Source: Prostheceraeus crozeri | Taxonomy: Eukaryota > Platyhelminthes > Polycladida > Euryleptidae | Reading direction: 5' to 3' | Length of the DNA: 64,000 nucleotides | NCBI GenBank assembly: GCA_907163375.1 | Contig: CAJQUW010000578.1 | Coordinates: forward strand, 248,001-312,000 | Notes under the pieces: model-generated | Database searches by the model: none | Told to the model about the DNA's origin: nothing | Seen by the model: only the letters and a program-made list of their open reading frames with translations | Program-made: the position numbers and the translations under genes | In this document: positions 33,893-45,443 of the stretch, in pieces | How positions within the stretch are numbered: position 1 is the stretch's first letter | How the letters are laid out: each line of letters starts with the position of its first letter

Positions 33893-36800
33893 TTGGTGTT
33901 TTGCATACCCTCCTCTCCTGCTACAGAGGTAGTCGATAAAGAAGCTTGGTTAAATTTTCACATCCAAGCACTAAAATCAAATATTGATAATTTTAACGAG
34001 CGCCATAGTGGTCTAAATTTTGATGGCATAGAATCTGCCAAGTTAAAAATTACTCTATTAGAAAATTACCGTGGTCGAGGCTCCTTCAATCTTCCAAAAA
34101 CGTTAAGAGCTAAGAATGCAGTCATTTCTGTTGATTGTGAATCACAGTGTTTTAAGTATGCGGTATTGTCTATTCTCCACTATCATGATGTACAGAACAA
34201 CCGTTTCCGTAGAAGCAAATATCATGAATGGGAGAATGAATTGAAGTTTGATGACTGCAATAGCGAAGACATGAAGTTTAAAGATATAGATAAATTTGAA
34301 AAATTAAATGAAATTAAAATAGTTGTTCACATCTGGCAAGAGGGGCTGAAGGGTGTGCGCTACAACAACCGTTCATCAACTTATGATAGGGTATTCAATC
34401 TCCTGCTAGTATATCAAAATGAGAGTGAAAATTGGCGTTAGTGTGGTATTCCTAAAATGACTCGACTATATTCCCAGTTAACATCTAGAAGAGGAGAGTA
34501 TTTCATATGTGACAATTGTATGCGCCCCTTCTGGTCGAAAGATAAATTTGAAACACATTATGAATGGTGTAAGCGAGGTAAACTGCAAATTGAATGCATG
34601 CCCAAAGATAAAGAGTTTTCATATAGAGAGAAAGGTGATGAATTAAGTCCTCTTCGTGTCATCTATGCTGACATTGAATGCTATATTAATGATAACACCC
34701 ATAAAGCGGCAGCCGTATCATGTTATGAGGCATGGCATGATAACTTCAAAAATAAAAATAATAAAATGCACGTCTGGCAAGGTGAGGATTGTATACATAA
34801 ATTCTTACAATTCCTCGAAAGCGCTGTCAAATTTCAGCAAAAATATGATAGTGAACTCCAATGCAGATCATTGAATATGTCAGCAGATGATCAAGTAAAA
34901 TTTGAAAGTTGTAAAGTCTGCCCAAAATGTAATAAAACGTTTCATGAAGATAAAATCAAGAGAGTGCGCGACCATGATCACATCACTGGTAAATTTAGAA
35001 ACGCGCTATGTAAAAGATGTAATTTTTCACTGAGACTGAAACAGCGTACTCTACCCGATATTTTTCATAACTTCAAAGGCTATGACAGTCATATGATAAT
35101 AAAAGGGGGGCTAGGAAAAATGAAAGAGTGGAAGTTAAGTGTAATAGCTCAAACGAGAGAAAAGTTCATGGCCATGACAGCAAAAGTAGCAGTTGACAAA
35201 ACTAAAGAAAATAAGACAGTCTATTTTGATATAAAATTTTTAGATTCCTTTCAATTCATGGCTTCATCACTAGCATCTCTCGTTCAAAATCTTAAGTGTC
35301 TTCCACTAACTCAAAATTTGAAGAAACAATATCCTATCTTGACGGATGAAGTCATCACACGCAAAGGAGTCTTTCCATATGCATACTTTGATAACATTTC
35401 TTAACTTAGTGAGACTTCTCTTCCATCAATATAAAAATTTAAAATTGATCTGACTGGTGTAAAATGCAAGGTAGAAGATTACAATCATGCTCAAGTTGCA
35501 TGGACAAAATTTGCCTGTCAAACGTTTAGCGATTATATGATCGCCTATCTAAAATTAGATGTATTTTTGTTGGCTGATGTATTTCAGGAGTTTCGACGAG
35601 TGGCATTAGAAGAAGATAAATTAGATCCTGTTCACTTTGTCAGTCTTCCAGCCATGTCATTCCAGTCTGCTTTTAAAATGACTGGAGAGACCATCCATCT
35701 TTTGCAAGATCCAGAGATGTATAATTTATTTGAACGAGGAATTCGCGGTGGTATCACATTTGTAAATAGGCATCAAATACAATCAAAAATGGTAGATGAT
35801 GATCAGATTCATCTTAAGTACCATGACCAGAATAATTTATATGGTATTTCATTGTCCAAACCTCTACCTCACTCTGAGTTTAGCTGGTTGGGTGATAATG
35901 AAATTCAGCATTTCTCCAACCCTTCAAACATACTAGCTATTCCAGATAATGGTGATTGGGGATATTATTTTGAGACAGATCTTATCTATCCAATGAGTAT
36001 TAAAAATAAGACTGTGGATTTTCCACTTGCACCTGAATCAGGCGAAGTGACTGAAGATATGTTTTTGGACTTTATGAAACAATTTCATAAACATTTAGAA
36101 GGGAGCGGACAGCCCAAGTATAAGCCTTGCCGTAACCTTTTGCTTACTCAATTTGATAAAGAAAATTATTTAGTCCACTTCTCTACCTTAAAATTTTATT
36201 TAGAAATGGGGATGATTTTGAAAACAGTTCACCGCATTATCAAATTTAGACAGAAAGCCTTTCTGAAACCTTATATTGATAGTAACAGCCAGAAACGTGC
36301 ACTAGCCCAAAATAATTTCGAAAAGGATTTCTATAAATGTAAGAATAATAGTCTTCTTGGTAAGACGATGGAGGACGTTAGAAAGCGTATTAACCATAAA
36401 TTTGTGAATCATAATGATAAATTTCAAAAGTCAGCGACATCACTTCTCCTTATTGATAGAGATATTATAGATGATGAGTTGGTTGGTGTTAAAATGATAA
36501 AATCAGAAGTAGAGTTGTGCAAGCCTATCTACATTGGACAAGCTGTGCTAGATTATTCCAAGCTTGAAATGTATCAAATCTTCTAAAGAATATTAAAACC
36601 ATGCCCTCTAACTAAAGACGTGCGTTTGCTGGGCGGTGATACCGACAGTTTCTTTTTAAGTATCGCTGCTCAGAAAGAGTTAAACTTCAATGAAGTAGGA
36701 AAATCTTTAGAAAAATATTTTGATACATCAAATTATCCTACAGATCACCCACTATACTCTACTAAAAATAAAGCAAAATTAGGATGCTTTAAAGATGAAA

Positions 36801-37168
36801 TGGCAGGAAAGGAAATCAAGGAAATGATTCTTCTTCGTCCTAAAATGTATTCTATGAAACCAAAAGACTCCAGTGACAGTATTAAGCGCGCAAAAGGCAT
36901 ATCTAAATCGATTGTTGTAAATATGAAACATGGGGCCTAAAAGATGGCCTACATGAATGAGAACATAACGTTTGTCAACATGACCATCTTAAAATCAAAG
37001 ACACATGAGGTAAAAACTCATACATTTAGGAAGCGAGCACTTTCAGCGTGGGAGGATAAGAGGTGTTGGATAGGACATAACATATCTCTTCCACATGGAC
37101 ATCCTGTCACAAACATATCACCACCCAAAAGAATTAAACTCACACTATCACATTCAGGAGATGTGTAA
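33893..37168 (+). pseudogene. Polinton protein-primed-type DNA polymerase B
   Basis: The enzyme replicates the element. In order: a leader domain (GRGSFNLPKTL; residues as in other Polinton polymerases), a finger (CDNCMRPFWSKDKFETHYEWC), exonuclease motif VIYADIEC, a Cys-His block (CPKCNKTF ... RDHDHITGKFRNALCKRCN), exonuclease II HNFKGYDSHMI, palm motif A region YHDQNNLYGIS, NSLLGKTMEDVRKR (motif B side), motif C LLGGDTDSFF, and a C-terminal tail KRALSAWEDKR. Length is typical for the family. It is broken, about three or four times, and is not expected to be active. Confidence 0.93.
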
Positions 37169-37403
37169 ATAGATTAATTTTTAATCAGTATTTTGATGAT
37201 GTTTTTTGTTGATATTTATTGTTGCTTTAGGTATCGCTTTAGATTACACTTTCTTGTGAATATATGCCTACAGTCAGTTCATTCCCACTATATCTGTGAA
37301 AAGACTTTCCCACTTTGTCAACACTTCTTCAAAACACTTTTTCATACATATCTTTTTATTTCAATAAACTTTTACAATGACTTCACTTTGTTTTCCAAAA
37401 CAC

Positions 37404-38937
37404 TTAAGTTACGAGGGATTTAGTACCTTTCACATGAATGCACTCATGTAAACCATTTGTAATTTTGAGAGAAATAGATGGTATAGTTTGTTTGATAACA
37501 GGATGGTGGAAAATAGGTTTCAACATTTTTTCAACGATTCCACATAAAGCATCCTCATCATGAATGAAATCACGTAAAATGTGTTCTTTTTTCTCGCCAA
37601 CAGAAATAGGTAGAATCAAATCACTTTGAATGTAAAGGTGTTGTTCATGTTTATCAAGTGTCATTGGTGTTTCTATACCAATCGTATGCGCAGCATTAAA
37701 CATATTTTGTAGCAATGAAAAACCAAGGAGATTTTTCAAATTTTTGCTCAATTGACATTGAATGTCATCACCCAGTTTCAGAACAACGCGTTGATTTTCA
37801 ATTGAAAACGAAATGCGGTGTGTCTTTACATCATATTTACTTTTCATCACATGCTTCCACTTCTGTTGTATATAAGGATTTATTACATGTGCAGGAATGA
37901 AGCTTTCAACTGTATGATATAGACGGGGCATTATATTGATACCAACTTTAGATTCTTGATAAGACTGGTAAATTTTCTTGATGCGATCACCATAGATGTC
38001 CATCCACCATTCATCATTAACTGAATCAGCCTTAGTGTGATATTCATATCATATTCACCACTCCGCCTCCAATAATAGGTGTTGGATGTCTTACAAAATG
38101 ACGCAAGATTCGAGAGAAATAAACTGTAAGTTTGTCATTATATTTCTGAATAGCCAACTTATCCTTCTCCGCCATAACTTTCTCTCCATGCTTCTTACCA
38201 ACGGTCTCATTCCATCGTTTTACTAACTCAGTAAGTGATAAAGGTTGAAAACCACGCTTCTGCAAAATGATGTGATCTTCACGTTCTGTAACATCTTCAT
38301 CAAATATTTTGAATTTATCATGAGATTTGTTGATTCGATTTGAATAAACTTTTTTAACATTTGCAGTAGCAATTGACGTTAGATGTAGACCGTGCCCAAA
38401 ACCGAGATGTGGATAGAATTCATTATCCAACCTCAGTGTAAGACCTTTATCAAAAGAATGAAAGCGAAGGAACTGTCTCCCATTCCAATGATAGATAGTA
38501 AACTCATAAACCTTCTGATCCTCATTCTTCATGATGGAAGTATTGCCAGTATTGAATGCCTTAATAATTTTCTCATTCCCAAATGGACCATAATAATCTG
38601 ATTTTATCTTAATCCATTCATAGTTCCACTTTTCATCTGACGTTAAATTGTATGGGAACTGGAATGTATTATTCATCGTTATTGCATCATGGGTGCGAGG
38701 AGTCAATATCATTTCTTCCAAATCACTCACATTCTGAATATTGCTATCATAGCAAATACTAGAAACGCCCACCTCCCATTCGCCTTCTAGATGTAGTGAG
38801 GGATTTAATTCTAATCGAAAGTCTGATGGTTTATTATTAGGAAATTCTTTCATAGAAGCATTGCTGGGTAAGTAAATTAGAAACGAATCTCTATTTTCAC
38901 TTTCCATACTAATCACATTGGAAAAATATATTAGCAT
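37404..38937 (-). pseudogene. Polinton structural-type protein, paralogue 1
   Basis: The N-terminal half has FLIYLPSNASMKEFPNN and LEGEWEVGVSSICY, the C-terminal half LYIQSDLILPISVGEKKEHI. This layout (S/T-N-x-S-x-x-x-F-P-N-N, then G-E-W-E-V-G, then an L-Y-I-x-S-D-I/L turn) is widespread in animal Polintons. Its neighbour at 38947-40350 is a paralogue. A capsid-accessory or penton-like role is inference. Broken about once. Confidence 0.6.
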
Positions 38938-38946
38938 ACTTTTGCA

Positions 38947-40350
38947 TTAACTCTTCATTCGGAAATGGAGTGTGATACTTGCTACAGCATCTTTATAAAA
39001 AGGAATCAACGCACCAGCATCGTCATAAATTGCAATGTCAATTTGTGGGATGTAGTTTGATTTCAGCTTTGTATAATGCACCTTCTTGAAAGTATGCTCA
39101 GATAAAATACTGCAGCTTTTTGGCTGGTATGGTATCATTGCTAGCAGTGAAGCTTCAACATCTCCCACACGTACATCTTCACCAATATTGGAATATATCT
39201 GAAAATAGTTAATACGACGCGATAGCGACATGTCTGCGCTAGCTTTGGTTACAGTACCACTTTAAATGATATTTTGATCAAAACCCAAAATGTCCATTAG
39301 AGTTTTATGCATAATTAGTTCAATACCTTTTCCACTTATAGTGAGAGACAAAACACCTTCTTTTTCAGAAAATAAAATATGTTGCTCATTAATCACTTCA
39401 TTTAAATAATCTACAACCAATTTAACCGAAGTAATAATGCGAGGCATCAGCACTCTTGTTTCATTTAGGATGCCACCTAAAGGCTCTATACGCTTTCTGT
39501 ATAAGGATACGGTCCATTCTGTATCAACTTGATTTGACCTTTCACATGGCAAATGTTGCATATCAAATTTTCCATGAACAGCTGCAGAACGATGTTGTAA
39601 GAACTGATGAAAATCTTTTAAACAAACTAATACTATATCATCATCATTCAATTTACTTATTGCAATATGATTAGATGATTCGATATAAGTCAATGTTGCC
39701 AGTTGTTCGCCATCAACTCGAAGGAGATAATTAGATTTCTTCAATAATGTTTCAGGAGTCATGTTTGTCTTTCTTGGCTTAATCACAGTCTTCTTCACCA
39801 ACGCCTTCTCATTTTTTGGAATAAGATCTACATAATAAGCTTCCTCTCTATATATTAACTGTTTATGACCACTTGGGTGGTAATTAACGTTATAATTATC
39901 ATAGCTTGTTAAGGTGCTAGCGGGGCAACCTAAATCATTTCTTAAACTGGAACTCAAAGCAACAATCCTATCTTTATCAACTACATGATGTACATAATTA
40001 TGATCACCATTGTGCGGAGTAAATTGGACAATATGTTTACACGCTTTATTCAGGAAATCATATTCGAATTTATGACATGATAGAAGATCTTTCTTCGGCC
40101 ATTGTGGAATGTATACTCGGCAGCCCTTCTCACATTGGTAAGCAGCTGTGCGTCCCATGTTAATAATCATCACCTCATGATCAAAAGTATAGACACAGTT
40201 ACTGCGAACAAGTTGTGTGACCCCTACTTCCCACTCTCCATTCAGCTGTTGTATATTATCAATGGAAGTAGAAAAGATAGCGGCTCGATTGCTAGCAAAT
40301 CTATTTGTTGCTTCATTGCTACGCAAAATATGGTAAAACGACATTTTCAT
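38947..40350 (-). pseudogene. Polinton structural-type protein, paralogue 2
   Basis: The N-terminal part has FYHILRSNEATNRFASN and LNGEWEVGVTQLVRSN; the C-terminal part has NYFQIYSNIGEDVRVGDVEA and ends ASITLHFRMKS, the common ending of this family. It pairs with 37404-38937, implying duplication within the element. Function is not established. Broken about once. Confidence 0.65.
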
Positions 40351-40378
40351 ATTCTGGTGATCTATATATTACCAATTT

Positions 40379-40700
40379 GCATAACATCATCAAGACTTGG
40401 ATTTTGGATTCTCAACAATACATCAAAGTTGATCGCAATGGAAACGCTCATTTCAAAAATTCTCATGGAAATACATCGAGAGGAATTACATCAACATGGC
40501 GACAATTTTTTAATCTTAATGACATCATGAGGGATTTGGAATATTTTGAAACGCTAAAATTCATCTCTTTGGGTAATCAAGTTTGACTTCAACATTACAG
40601 GAATGAAATTGAAATCTGTCATTCTGATTCCTCAATCTATTTTTCATTTCGCAAATACAATTGGGAAAAATATAAAAGATGGATACATCGCTCTATTATG
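40379..40700 (+). pseudogene. Small Polinton gene, tandem copy 1
   Basis: Coding-like reading IIKTWILDSQQYIKVDRNGN, FNLNDIMRDLEYFE and YNWEKYKRWIHRSI. It is homologous along its length to the next gene. The beta-strand/helix order (x-V-x-V-D-x-x-G-x-A-x-F, then S-x-x-x-x-F-x-x-L) recalls PC4-type single-stranded-DNA-binding proteins, but only weakly. Broken about once. Confidence 0.5.
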
Positions 40701-40766
40701 TCATTTATTCGTCGAGAGTTCATCGCTTTGCTATGTAAATCTTAATCAGACACCACCTTCAACACA

Positions 40767-41096
40767 ATGTTACGCTCCATCATGAAGACTTGGAAATTAG
40801 ATTCCCTACAACATGTTGAGATTGATTATGATCAAAACGTTTATTTCAAAGACTATACTGGAAATATGAGAAGAGAATTTGCTTTATCATATCGACATTT
40901 TCAGTGCCTAAATCATATCATGAAGGACTCGAAATACTGCTACATGAAAAGAGATTCACGCATAGGAAATCGCCTATGGTTAAGACTTAAAAAGCAACGA
41001 ATACAAATCTATCATTCCCAACTTTCTATCTGCTTCACATTTCATCAAGGTAGTTGGAAAAAGTATAAAAGGAAGATACATCACTCCATTTACTAA
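40767..41096 (+). CDS. Small Polinton gene, tandem copy 2
   Basis: A 109-residue frame: IMKTWKLDSLQHVEIDYDQN, FQCLNHIMKDSKYC, then SWKKYKRKIHHSI, aligning with the copy at 40379-40700. It looks whole. A PC4-like nucleic-acid-binding role is a guess from pattern only. The next gene on the same strand is the TBP-like gene. Confidence 0.55.
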   Translation: MLRSIMKTWKLDSLQHVEIDYDQNVYFKDYTGNMRREFALSYRHFQCLNHIMKDSKYCYMKRDSRIGNRLWLRLKKQRIQIYHSQLSICFTFHQGSWKKYKRKIHHSIY

Positions 41097-41106
41097 TTTC
41101 TTCATC

Positions 41107-41580
41107 ATGAGACGTCATCGTTACACCATCGTCAACATTCTCCGCCGCATCAGACTCTATACCAAAATCGATCTCGCAACATTACATCAACAAATTCCAA
41201 ACAGCAAGTATTATCCGGGTCGACCGCAAATGTTGGTGGTGAGGATGAGCAATTTACGGAACCTTCAACTCTTTCCAAGCGGGACGGCACAAATTCTCGG
41301 CGCCCTTTCTCATTCATCGGCGCGGTTAATTTGCTTAGAACTGCAGAAGCTACTACGTCGGATATAGAAGAGGGAGAAGTATGTGATGTCGAATCTGACT
41401 GTGAAAAATATGGTGATCCCTACTCAATTGAGTGAAAATGTATCGTTTTTGAAGATTCATAGCAGCAGCTACAATTTGTGTTATGAGCCAGAACTTTTCC
41501 TGCAGCTCTCATTAATCGTTGGAATCCTGTACATATTGCAATCTTTCACAACAGTAAAGTTATCATTACTGGAGTGAAAT
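41107..41580 (+). pseudogene. TATA-box-binding-protein-like gene in the Polinton
   Basis: The first half (41107-41367) reads IVNILRRIRLYTKIDLATL, then NSKYYPGRPQMLVVRM, then LFPSGTAQILGALSHSSARL. This follows a TBP repeat segment by segment: I-V-N/S-x-V-x-L-x-x-K-x-D-L-x-x-L; N-x-E-Y-x-P-x-R-F-x-x-x-I/V-M-R; then I-F-S-S-G-K-x-x-x-T-G-A-K-S-x-x-x-A/S. The second half keeps CYEPELF (TBP repeat 2: YEPELFPGLIYR), then HIAIFHNSKVIITGVK (TBP: L-I-F-x-S-G-K-I-V-x-T-G-A-K). The two pseudo-symmetric repeats in the right order and spacing are the TBP saddle fold. TBP homologues are known in large DNA viruses; I know of none described in Polintons. Broken about one to three times. A TBP role in element promoter recognition is inference. 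Confidence 0.75.
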
Positions 41581-41681
41581 GAGAAGTGAAAGCAGATACA
41601 ATCCTAGACCATTTAATCGAATATGTACATACCCAGCGGATTGTGAAATAAAAACAATTTTTATTCCAATATGATGATGTT

Positions 41682-42161
41682 TTATTTCAAATCATTATAG
41701 AACTTACAAATCATCTTTTCATTAGAAGATGGGTTACATGAAAACTTTTGAATAACAGATTTAAATCGACGTACATGCAAACGTTTTAAAATGAAGTACA
41801 ATACGAAAGCACCACAAGTTGATGAAAGTGGATGTTGTAGTATGCGCTCATTTCGTTGATATTGACGAGTATGTTTTCTCAACCACTGCTGTTTTGGCAT
41901 ATTTGGAGGTTGAGCAAGAGAATCAAATAGTTCACCGCGTCTGTCTTTTCCAATAAAGATAGCTTTCCAATGTTCACCTTCTAAATTCTTTGACTGAGTG
42001 TTCAATACAATAAAGATGGGATACTGTTCTACTGTAGTTGGTAGGGTATCTAGCGAATAGACGTTGAAAGCTTTTGATAATGTCTATTCGCTAGATACCC
42101 TACCAACACCTTCATCTGCATTACGCTGTACTTTAGCTTTAATATCGTCAGCATTCAACCA
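41682..42161 (-). pseudogene. Adenain-type cysteine protease of the Polinton
   Basis: Reading GEHWKAIFIGKDRRGELFDS (His and Asp-side motifs) followed by LSSTCGAFVLYFILKRLH (catalytic Cys in x-C-G) matches the adenovirus-protease-like maturation enzymes of Polintons. The N-terminal portion overlaps a perfect 26-bp inverted repeat (arms 42037-42062 and 42082-42107). Broken about once. Confidence 0.85.
42037..42107. repeat. Perfect 26-bp inverted repeat with 19-bp spacer
   Basis: Arms begin GTTGGTAGGGTATC and end GATACCCTACCAAC. They lie at the 5' end of the protease gene, between it and the capsid gene. Confidence 0.97.
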
Positions 42162-42166
42162 GCTCA

Positions 42167-43444
42167 TTAACGATTATATTGAATAATCACGTCACGATAC
42201 TTAGTTATTTCAATATTTGAATCAAAAACTGCATAAATCAATACATTGATCGTCGCAGCTAGCGTTGTTTTAAACTCCAGATCCAAGCGAATATTATGAG
42301 GAACGTTAGCTTGACGATAAGGTGAACTAATATCACTGTCGGCAGTCACATCAAATGCATAAATAGTATAGCCATTCTTAAACTCTTTCATTGTACGCCC
42401 GTTGGTGTCGTCTGTGTCGTAAAAGCCAAAGATACTCATATAGTCAACATAGCTGCGCAAAAATTGATAAGAAGAGAAGTCTGGTCTATAGGGCGGTCCA
42501 GGATGACTGACACCATTTACACGTAAAGCAATTTCGCTCAAACTGTTGTGTTTGAAGTTGAAAGGATTCTTCTTGATATTGCCATTGAATGCATCATTTT
42601 CAACCATTGCTACCATTAGGAGTTTTGGTGCTTCGGATGGAAATAAACCATCTTTCATAAAACTCTTTTGATCTTTGGGAATAGTAAGTGTGAGAAGCTT
42701 TGCATGTTGAATGGGATAAATAGCATTGCTACGGTAAAGACCCTCAGCATGTCCTCTAATTACACTTGGATTAGCTACCACTCGACGAATGTATAGCGTA
42801 AGATCTTCCACATGGATTTTAAAATTGACAACTTTAGCATGTGCATTCAACAAAAATTCAGGCTTGTTCAATTTAAGTTTGACTCGCATGCTGGCATTAC
42901 AGAGTAAAAGCTTTGACTGTCTAAAGAAGTCAAGATTTAGTGGACCATATAGCTGACATACTTTACTATCTTTAATCAAAGCAGATCGCTTTACAAAACC
43001 AGTGTTTGTCTCACTATCAAACTGTGTTACTTGATCTCTATACCATCCCATTGCTTCCATATGACTCTTTTGTGCTGACGGATGAAACTGTGATAGGGCA
43101 TTGAAATATGCTTTATAGAGATGATCACTTTGTCCACCTTCTACCTGTTGCTCTCCAATAGTTACAGAAACATCACGAAATAGTGTTGCCAGCGGTAAAT
43201 TGTTCAGACCAACTTTGTGTGTAGCATCGATGTTAGTACAATCTGCTTGCTGAATTCTGAACCGCACATCAACCATCGCATAACTTAAATCAATGTAGTC
43301 ATCACTGGCGCCAGGAATGACAAATTCAATTGAGCCAGTAGTCTCAGCAGTTCGAGGATGATAATCTACAATACTTGAACTAAGAATATCTGTCTGTATC
43401 GCTTGCTGATCAAACAAACAAAAATTTGAAGTTTCACACTCCAT
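42167..43444 (-). CDS. Polinton major capsid protein (jelly-roll type)
   Basis: 425 residues, open throughout. The N-terminal SSIVDYHPRTAETTGSIEF and PGASDDYIDLSYAMVDVRFR, then VSVTIGEQQVEGGQSDHLYK, are the signature of the Polinton capsid group often annotated as F54H12.2-like. The protein forms the icosahedral shell in the proposed virus-like state. It lies directly downstream of the basic-protein gene with 2 bp between them. It looks whole; the length is at the short end for the group. Confidence 0.85.
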   Translation of the reverse strand: MECETSNFCLFDQQAIQTDILSSSIVDYHPRTAETTGSIEFVIPGASDDYIDLSYAMVDVRFRIQQADCTNIDATHKVGLNNLPLATLFRDVSVTIGEQQVEGGQSDHLYKAYFNALSQFHPSAQKSHMEAMGWYRDQVTQFDSETNTGFVKRSALIKDSKVCQLYGPLNLDFFRQSKLLLCNASMRVKLKLNKPEFLLNAHAKVVNFKIHVEDLTLYIRRVVANPSVIRGHAEGLYRSNAIYPIQHAKLLTLTIPKDQKSFMKDGLFPSEAPKLLMVAMVENDAFNGNIKKNPFNFKHNSLSEIALRVNGVSHPGPPYRPDFSSYQFLRSYVDYMSIFGFYDTDDTNGRTMKEFKNGYTIYAFDVTADSDISSPYRQANVPHNIRLDLEFKTTLAATINVLIYAVFDSNIEITKYRDVIIQYNR

Positions 43445-43446
43445 GA

Positions 43447-43911
43447 TTAGAAGTTGTGACAGCGTCGTCGTTTAGCACGCGATGAAGGATTAGAGAGCGC
43501 ACGGCGTTTGCGTGAATGCCTTTTCTTAGATTTGCGTGAAGTTCGCCTCTTACCAGCTCCGCGCTGTTTTCTTTTTCTTCTAACATTCATTCGTTTAGGT
43601 GCTTTCTTTTGTCGATTACGAGTTAAGGATTCCTGTAATGTTCTTAAACCGCGTTCCTTCCCACGATTTAGTATAGTACTCTTTATATTTTTTCCACTGG
43701 CAATATCATTGACAACATCACGAGCAAAGCCAACAGCATTACTTAAAACAGATCGCTCTAAAGTTTTTCCGACAGTAGATAAGAGAGGAGTTACAACAGA
43801 TTTCAGCGCGCCAAATATACTACCTCCACGTTGACGGCGAGCACCACTGTGAATTGTACCCGCGCCACTTACGTAGGAGGGACGTGAATAAAACGATGCA
43901 GTCGGATTCAT
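43447..43911 (-). CDS. Basic pVI-like Polinton protein
   Basis: 154 residues. The N-terminal half RGGSIFGALKSVVTPLLSTV resembles the amphipathic segment of adenovirus pVI-like minor proteins found next to Polinton capsid genes; the C-terminal half is almost entirely Lys/Arg (RKRKQRGAGKRRTSRKSKKR), suited to DNA condensation. It looks whole. The assignment rests on position and composition. Confidence 0.65.
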   Translation of the reverse strand: MNPTASFYSRPSYVSGAGTIHSGARRQRGGSIFGALKSVVTPLLSTVGKTLERSVLSNAVGFARDVVNDIASGKNIKSTILNRGKERGLRTLQESLTRNRQKKAPKRMNVRRKRKQRGAGKRRTSRKSKKRHSRKRRALSNPSSRAKRRRCHNF

Positions 43912-43951
43912 TACTTAAATCTTGAACTCGCAAGTTATAGTTTTGCATAAA

Positions 43952-45129
43952 TCACTTGCGATCACTTTGATGAAAAATGTCTGCACGAAGCATCCAAGAG
44001 TTCATACTTGAAGGATAACCTAGCCATTTAACAAGACACCATTCTTCGCCTTGACGTGTTTTGCGACGGATCTCTACTAAATATGTTTCACTTTCAGTGA
44101 CTACCTCAATCTCATCACGGTAAAAGCTGCCATCTATTTCTTCATTATCGTAATCTTTCAACTTCTAAGTTGTGGGAGAGTCTTTTTTATTGATGCTTGA
44201 AACTGTAAAATTTCTTCTGTCCAATGCTGGAGACAACCTCTGGCAAAAACACTCTTCACTTTTGATATGCGAACTTCATCGCTTATTTTTACATCACTTT
44301 TTGCATTATTACGCTTATGTTGGAATGTTTTACGCACTTCATCTACATTGTCAGCATTCACATCTGATGGTCTGAGTCAAATAGAGCGATGCACAGAGTG
44401 ATTGTAGGCATGTACCGTATCTTGTAGAATCTTTGTCCAATTTTGTGTTACGTTGGCAGTAAAATGTCGCCACAAGCGATTTTTCAATGTGCGGTTAAAA
44501 CGTTCAACTAATGCAGCCTTATACGCACTCTTTACACTAAACAACTCAATGTCATATCTCTCAAACAGTCTTCCCACATGCTGATTTTCGAACTCTTTTC
44601 CTTGATCACTCTGAATTCTCTTTGGAATGCGACCCTCTTGGAAAATTGACTGGAATGCCTTTGCTACTCGTTTGCCTTCTTTAGTTTTTAAAGGTTGAGC
44701 CCACGCATATCGCGAGAAAATATCAATTACTGTCAAAAGAAAATTATTTCCCGAGTTATGTTTTGAAATAGAGGCAACGTCACACAAATCTGCCTGCCAC
44801 TGTTCATCAATGTCATGAGTAATATAATGACGGGTACGGTACTTCTTTTTCGCCTGTTTGTGGAGTGTATAGGTAGCCTTTGACCATTGTTTAACTTGTG
44901 ATTGCGGAAGACCACTCGCTTTTGACAATTTCTTTATAGATGCAAATCCTGCTGGATGTTTTACATCATAATATATTGATTTTAAAAGTTCATGTGATGA
45001 CGACTGACTCTTTCTCCTTCTTCTCATGTTTTTGTTTTCTTGCCTTTTTACACTTACAACGGCCACAAGATTAAGCAGATTTACATTCATGTTCACATTG
45101 GTTAGGAGTCTCACTGTAAGAGCTGGCAC
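43952..45129 (-). pseudogene. Polinton retroviral-type integrase with C-terminal chromodomain
   Basis: The enzyme inserts the element and generates the 6-bp duplication. The catalytic core shows WQADLCDV (first Asp), FSRYAWAQPLK, IQSDQGKEFEN (second Asp) and AALVERFNRTLKNRLWRHF (Glu). The C-terminal chromodomain shows YLVEIRRKTRQGEEWCLVKW, then LGYPSSMNSWM, as in many Polinton integrases. Broken about twice. Confidence 0.93.
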
Positions 45130-45200
45130 AGCAAGTATATGTTACATCAACATGCACCTCCGGCGGCTCATTACATGGTATGCAACACATCTGCTTCATA

Positions 45201-45443
45201 TTAATAGTCTGAGAACATATATTTCTTTGGTGGAGATCTTCTACGTCTATCTCTTCCTCTTGTTTGCCTAGAGGGTGTAGATCTACGTCGTTCTCTTCCT
45301 CTTGTTTTCTTAGTAAGTGTGGAAATAGATGTAGAAGGTGAACTCTTGAACCAATTTCTTGGCATTGTAGCACTCCTAATTTTAGGAACAGAATTAACAT
45401 TTGAAGTAGTCTCAACCTCTGAAGTAGAATCAAGTTCTTTCAA
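45201..45443 (-). CDS. Arg/Ser-rich repeat protein of the Polinton
   Basis: Repeated KKTRGRERRR and RQTRGRDRRRR segments. The underlying DNA is part of a 66-bp direct duplication (45220-45287 and 45447-45514). Function unknown; low complexity makes the call weak. Confidence 0.3.
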   Translation of the reverse strand: MKELDSTSEVETTSNVNSVPKIRSATMPRNWFKSSPSTSISTLTKKTRGRERRRSTPSRQTRGRDRRRRSPPKKYMFSDY

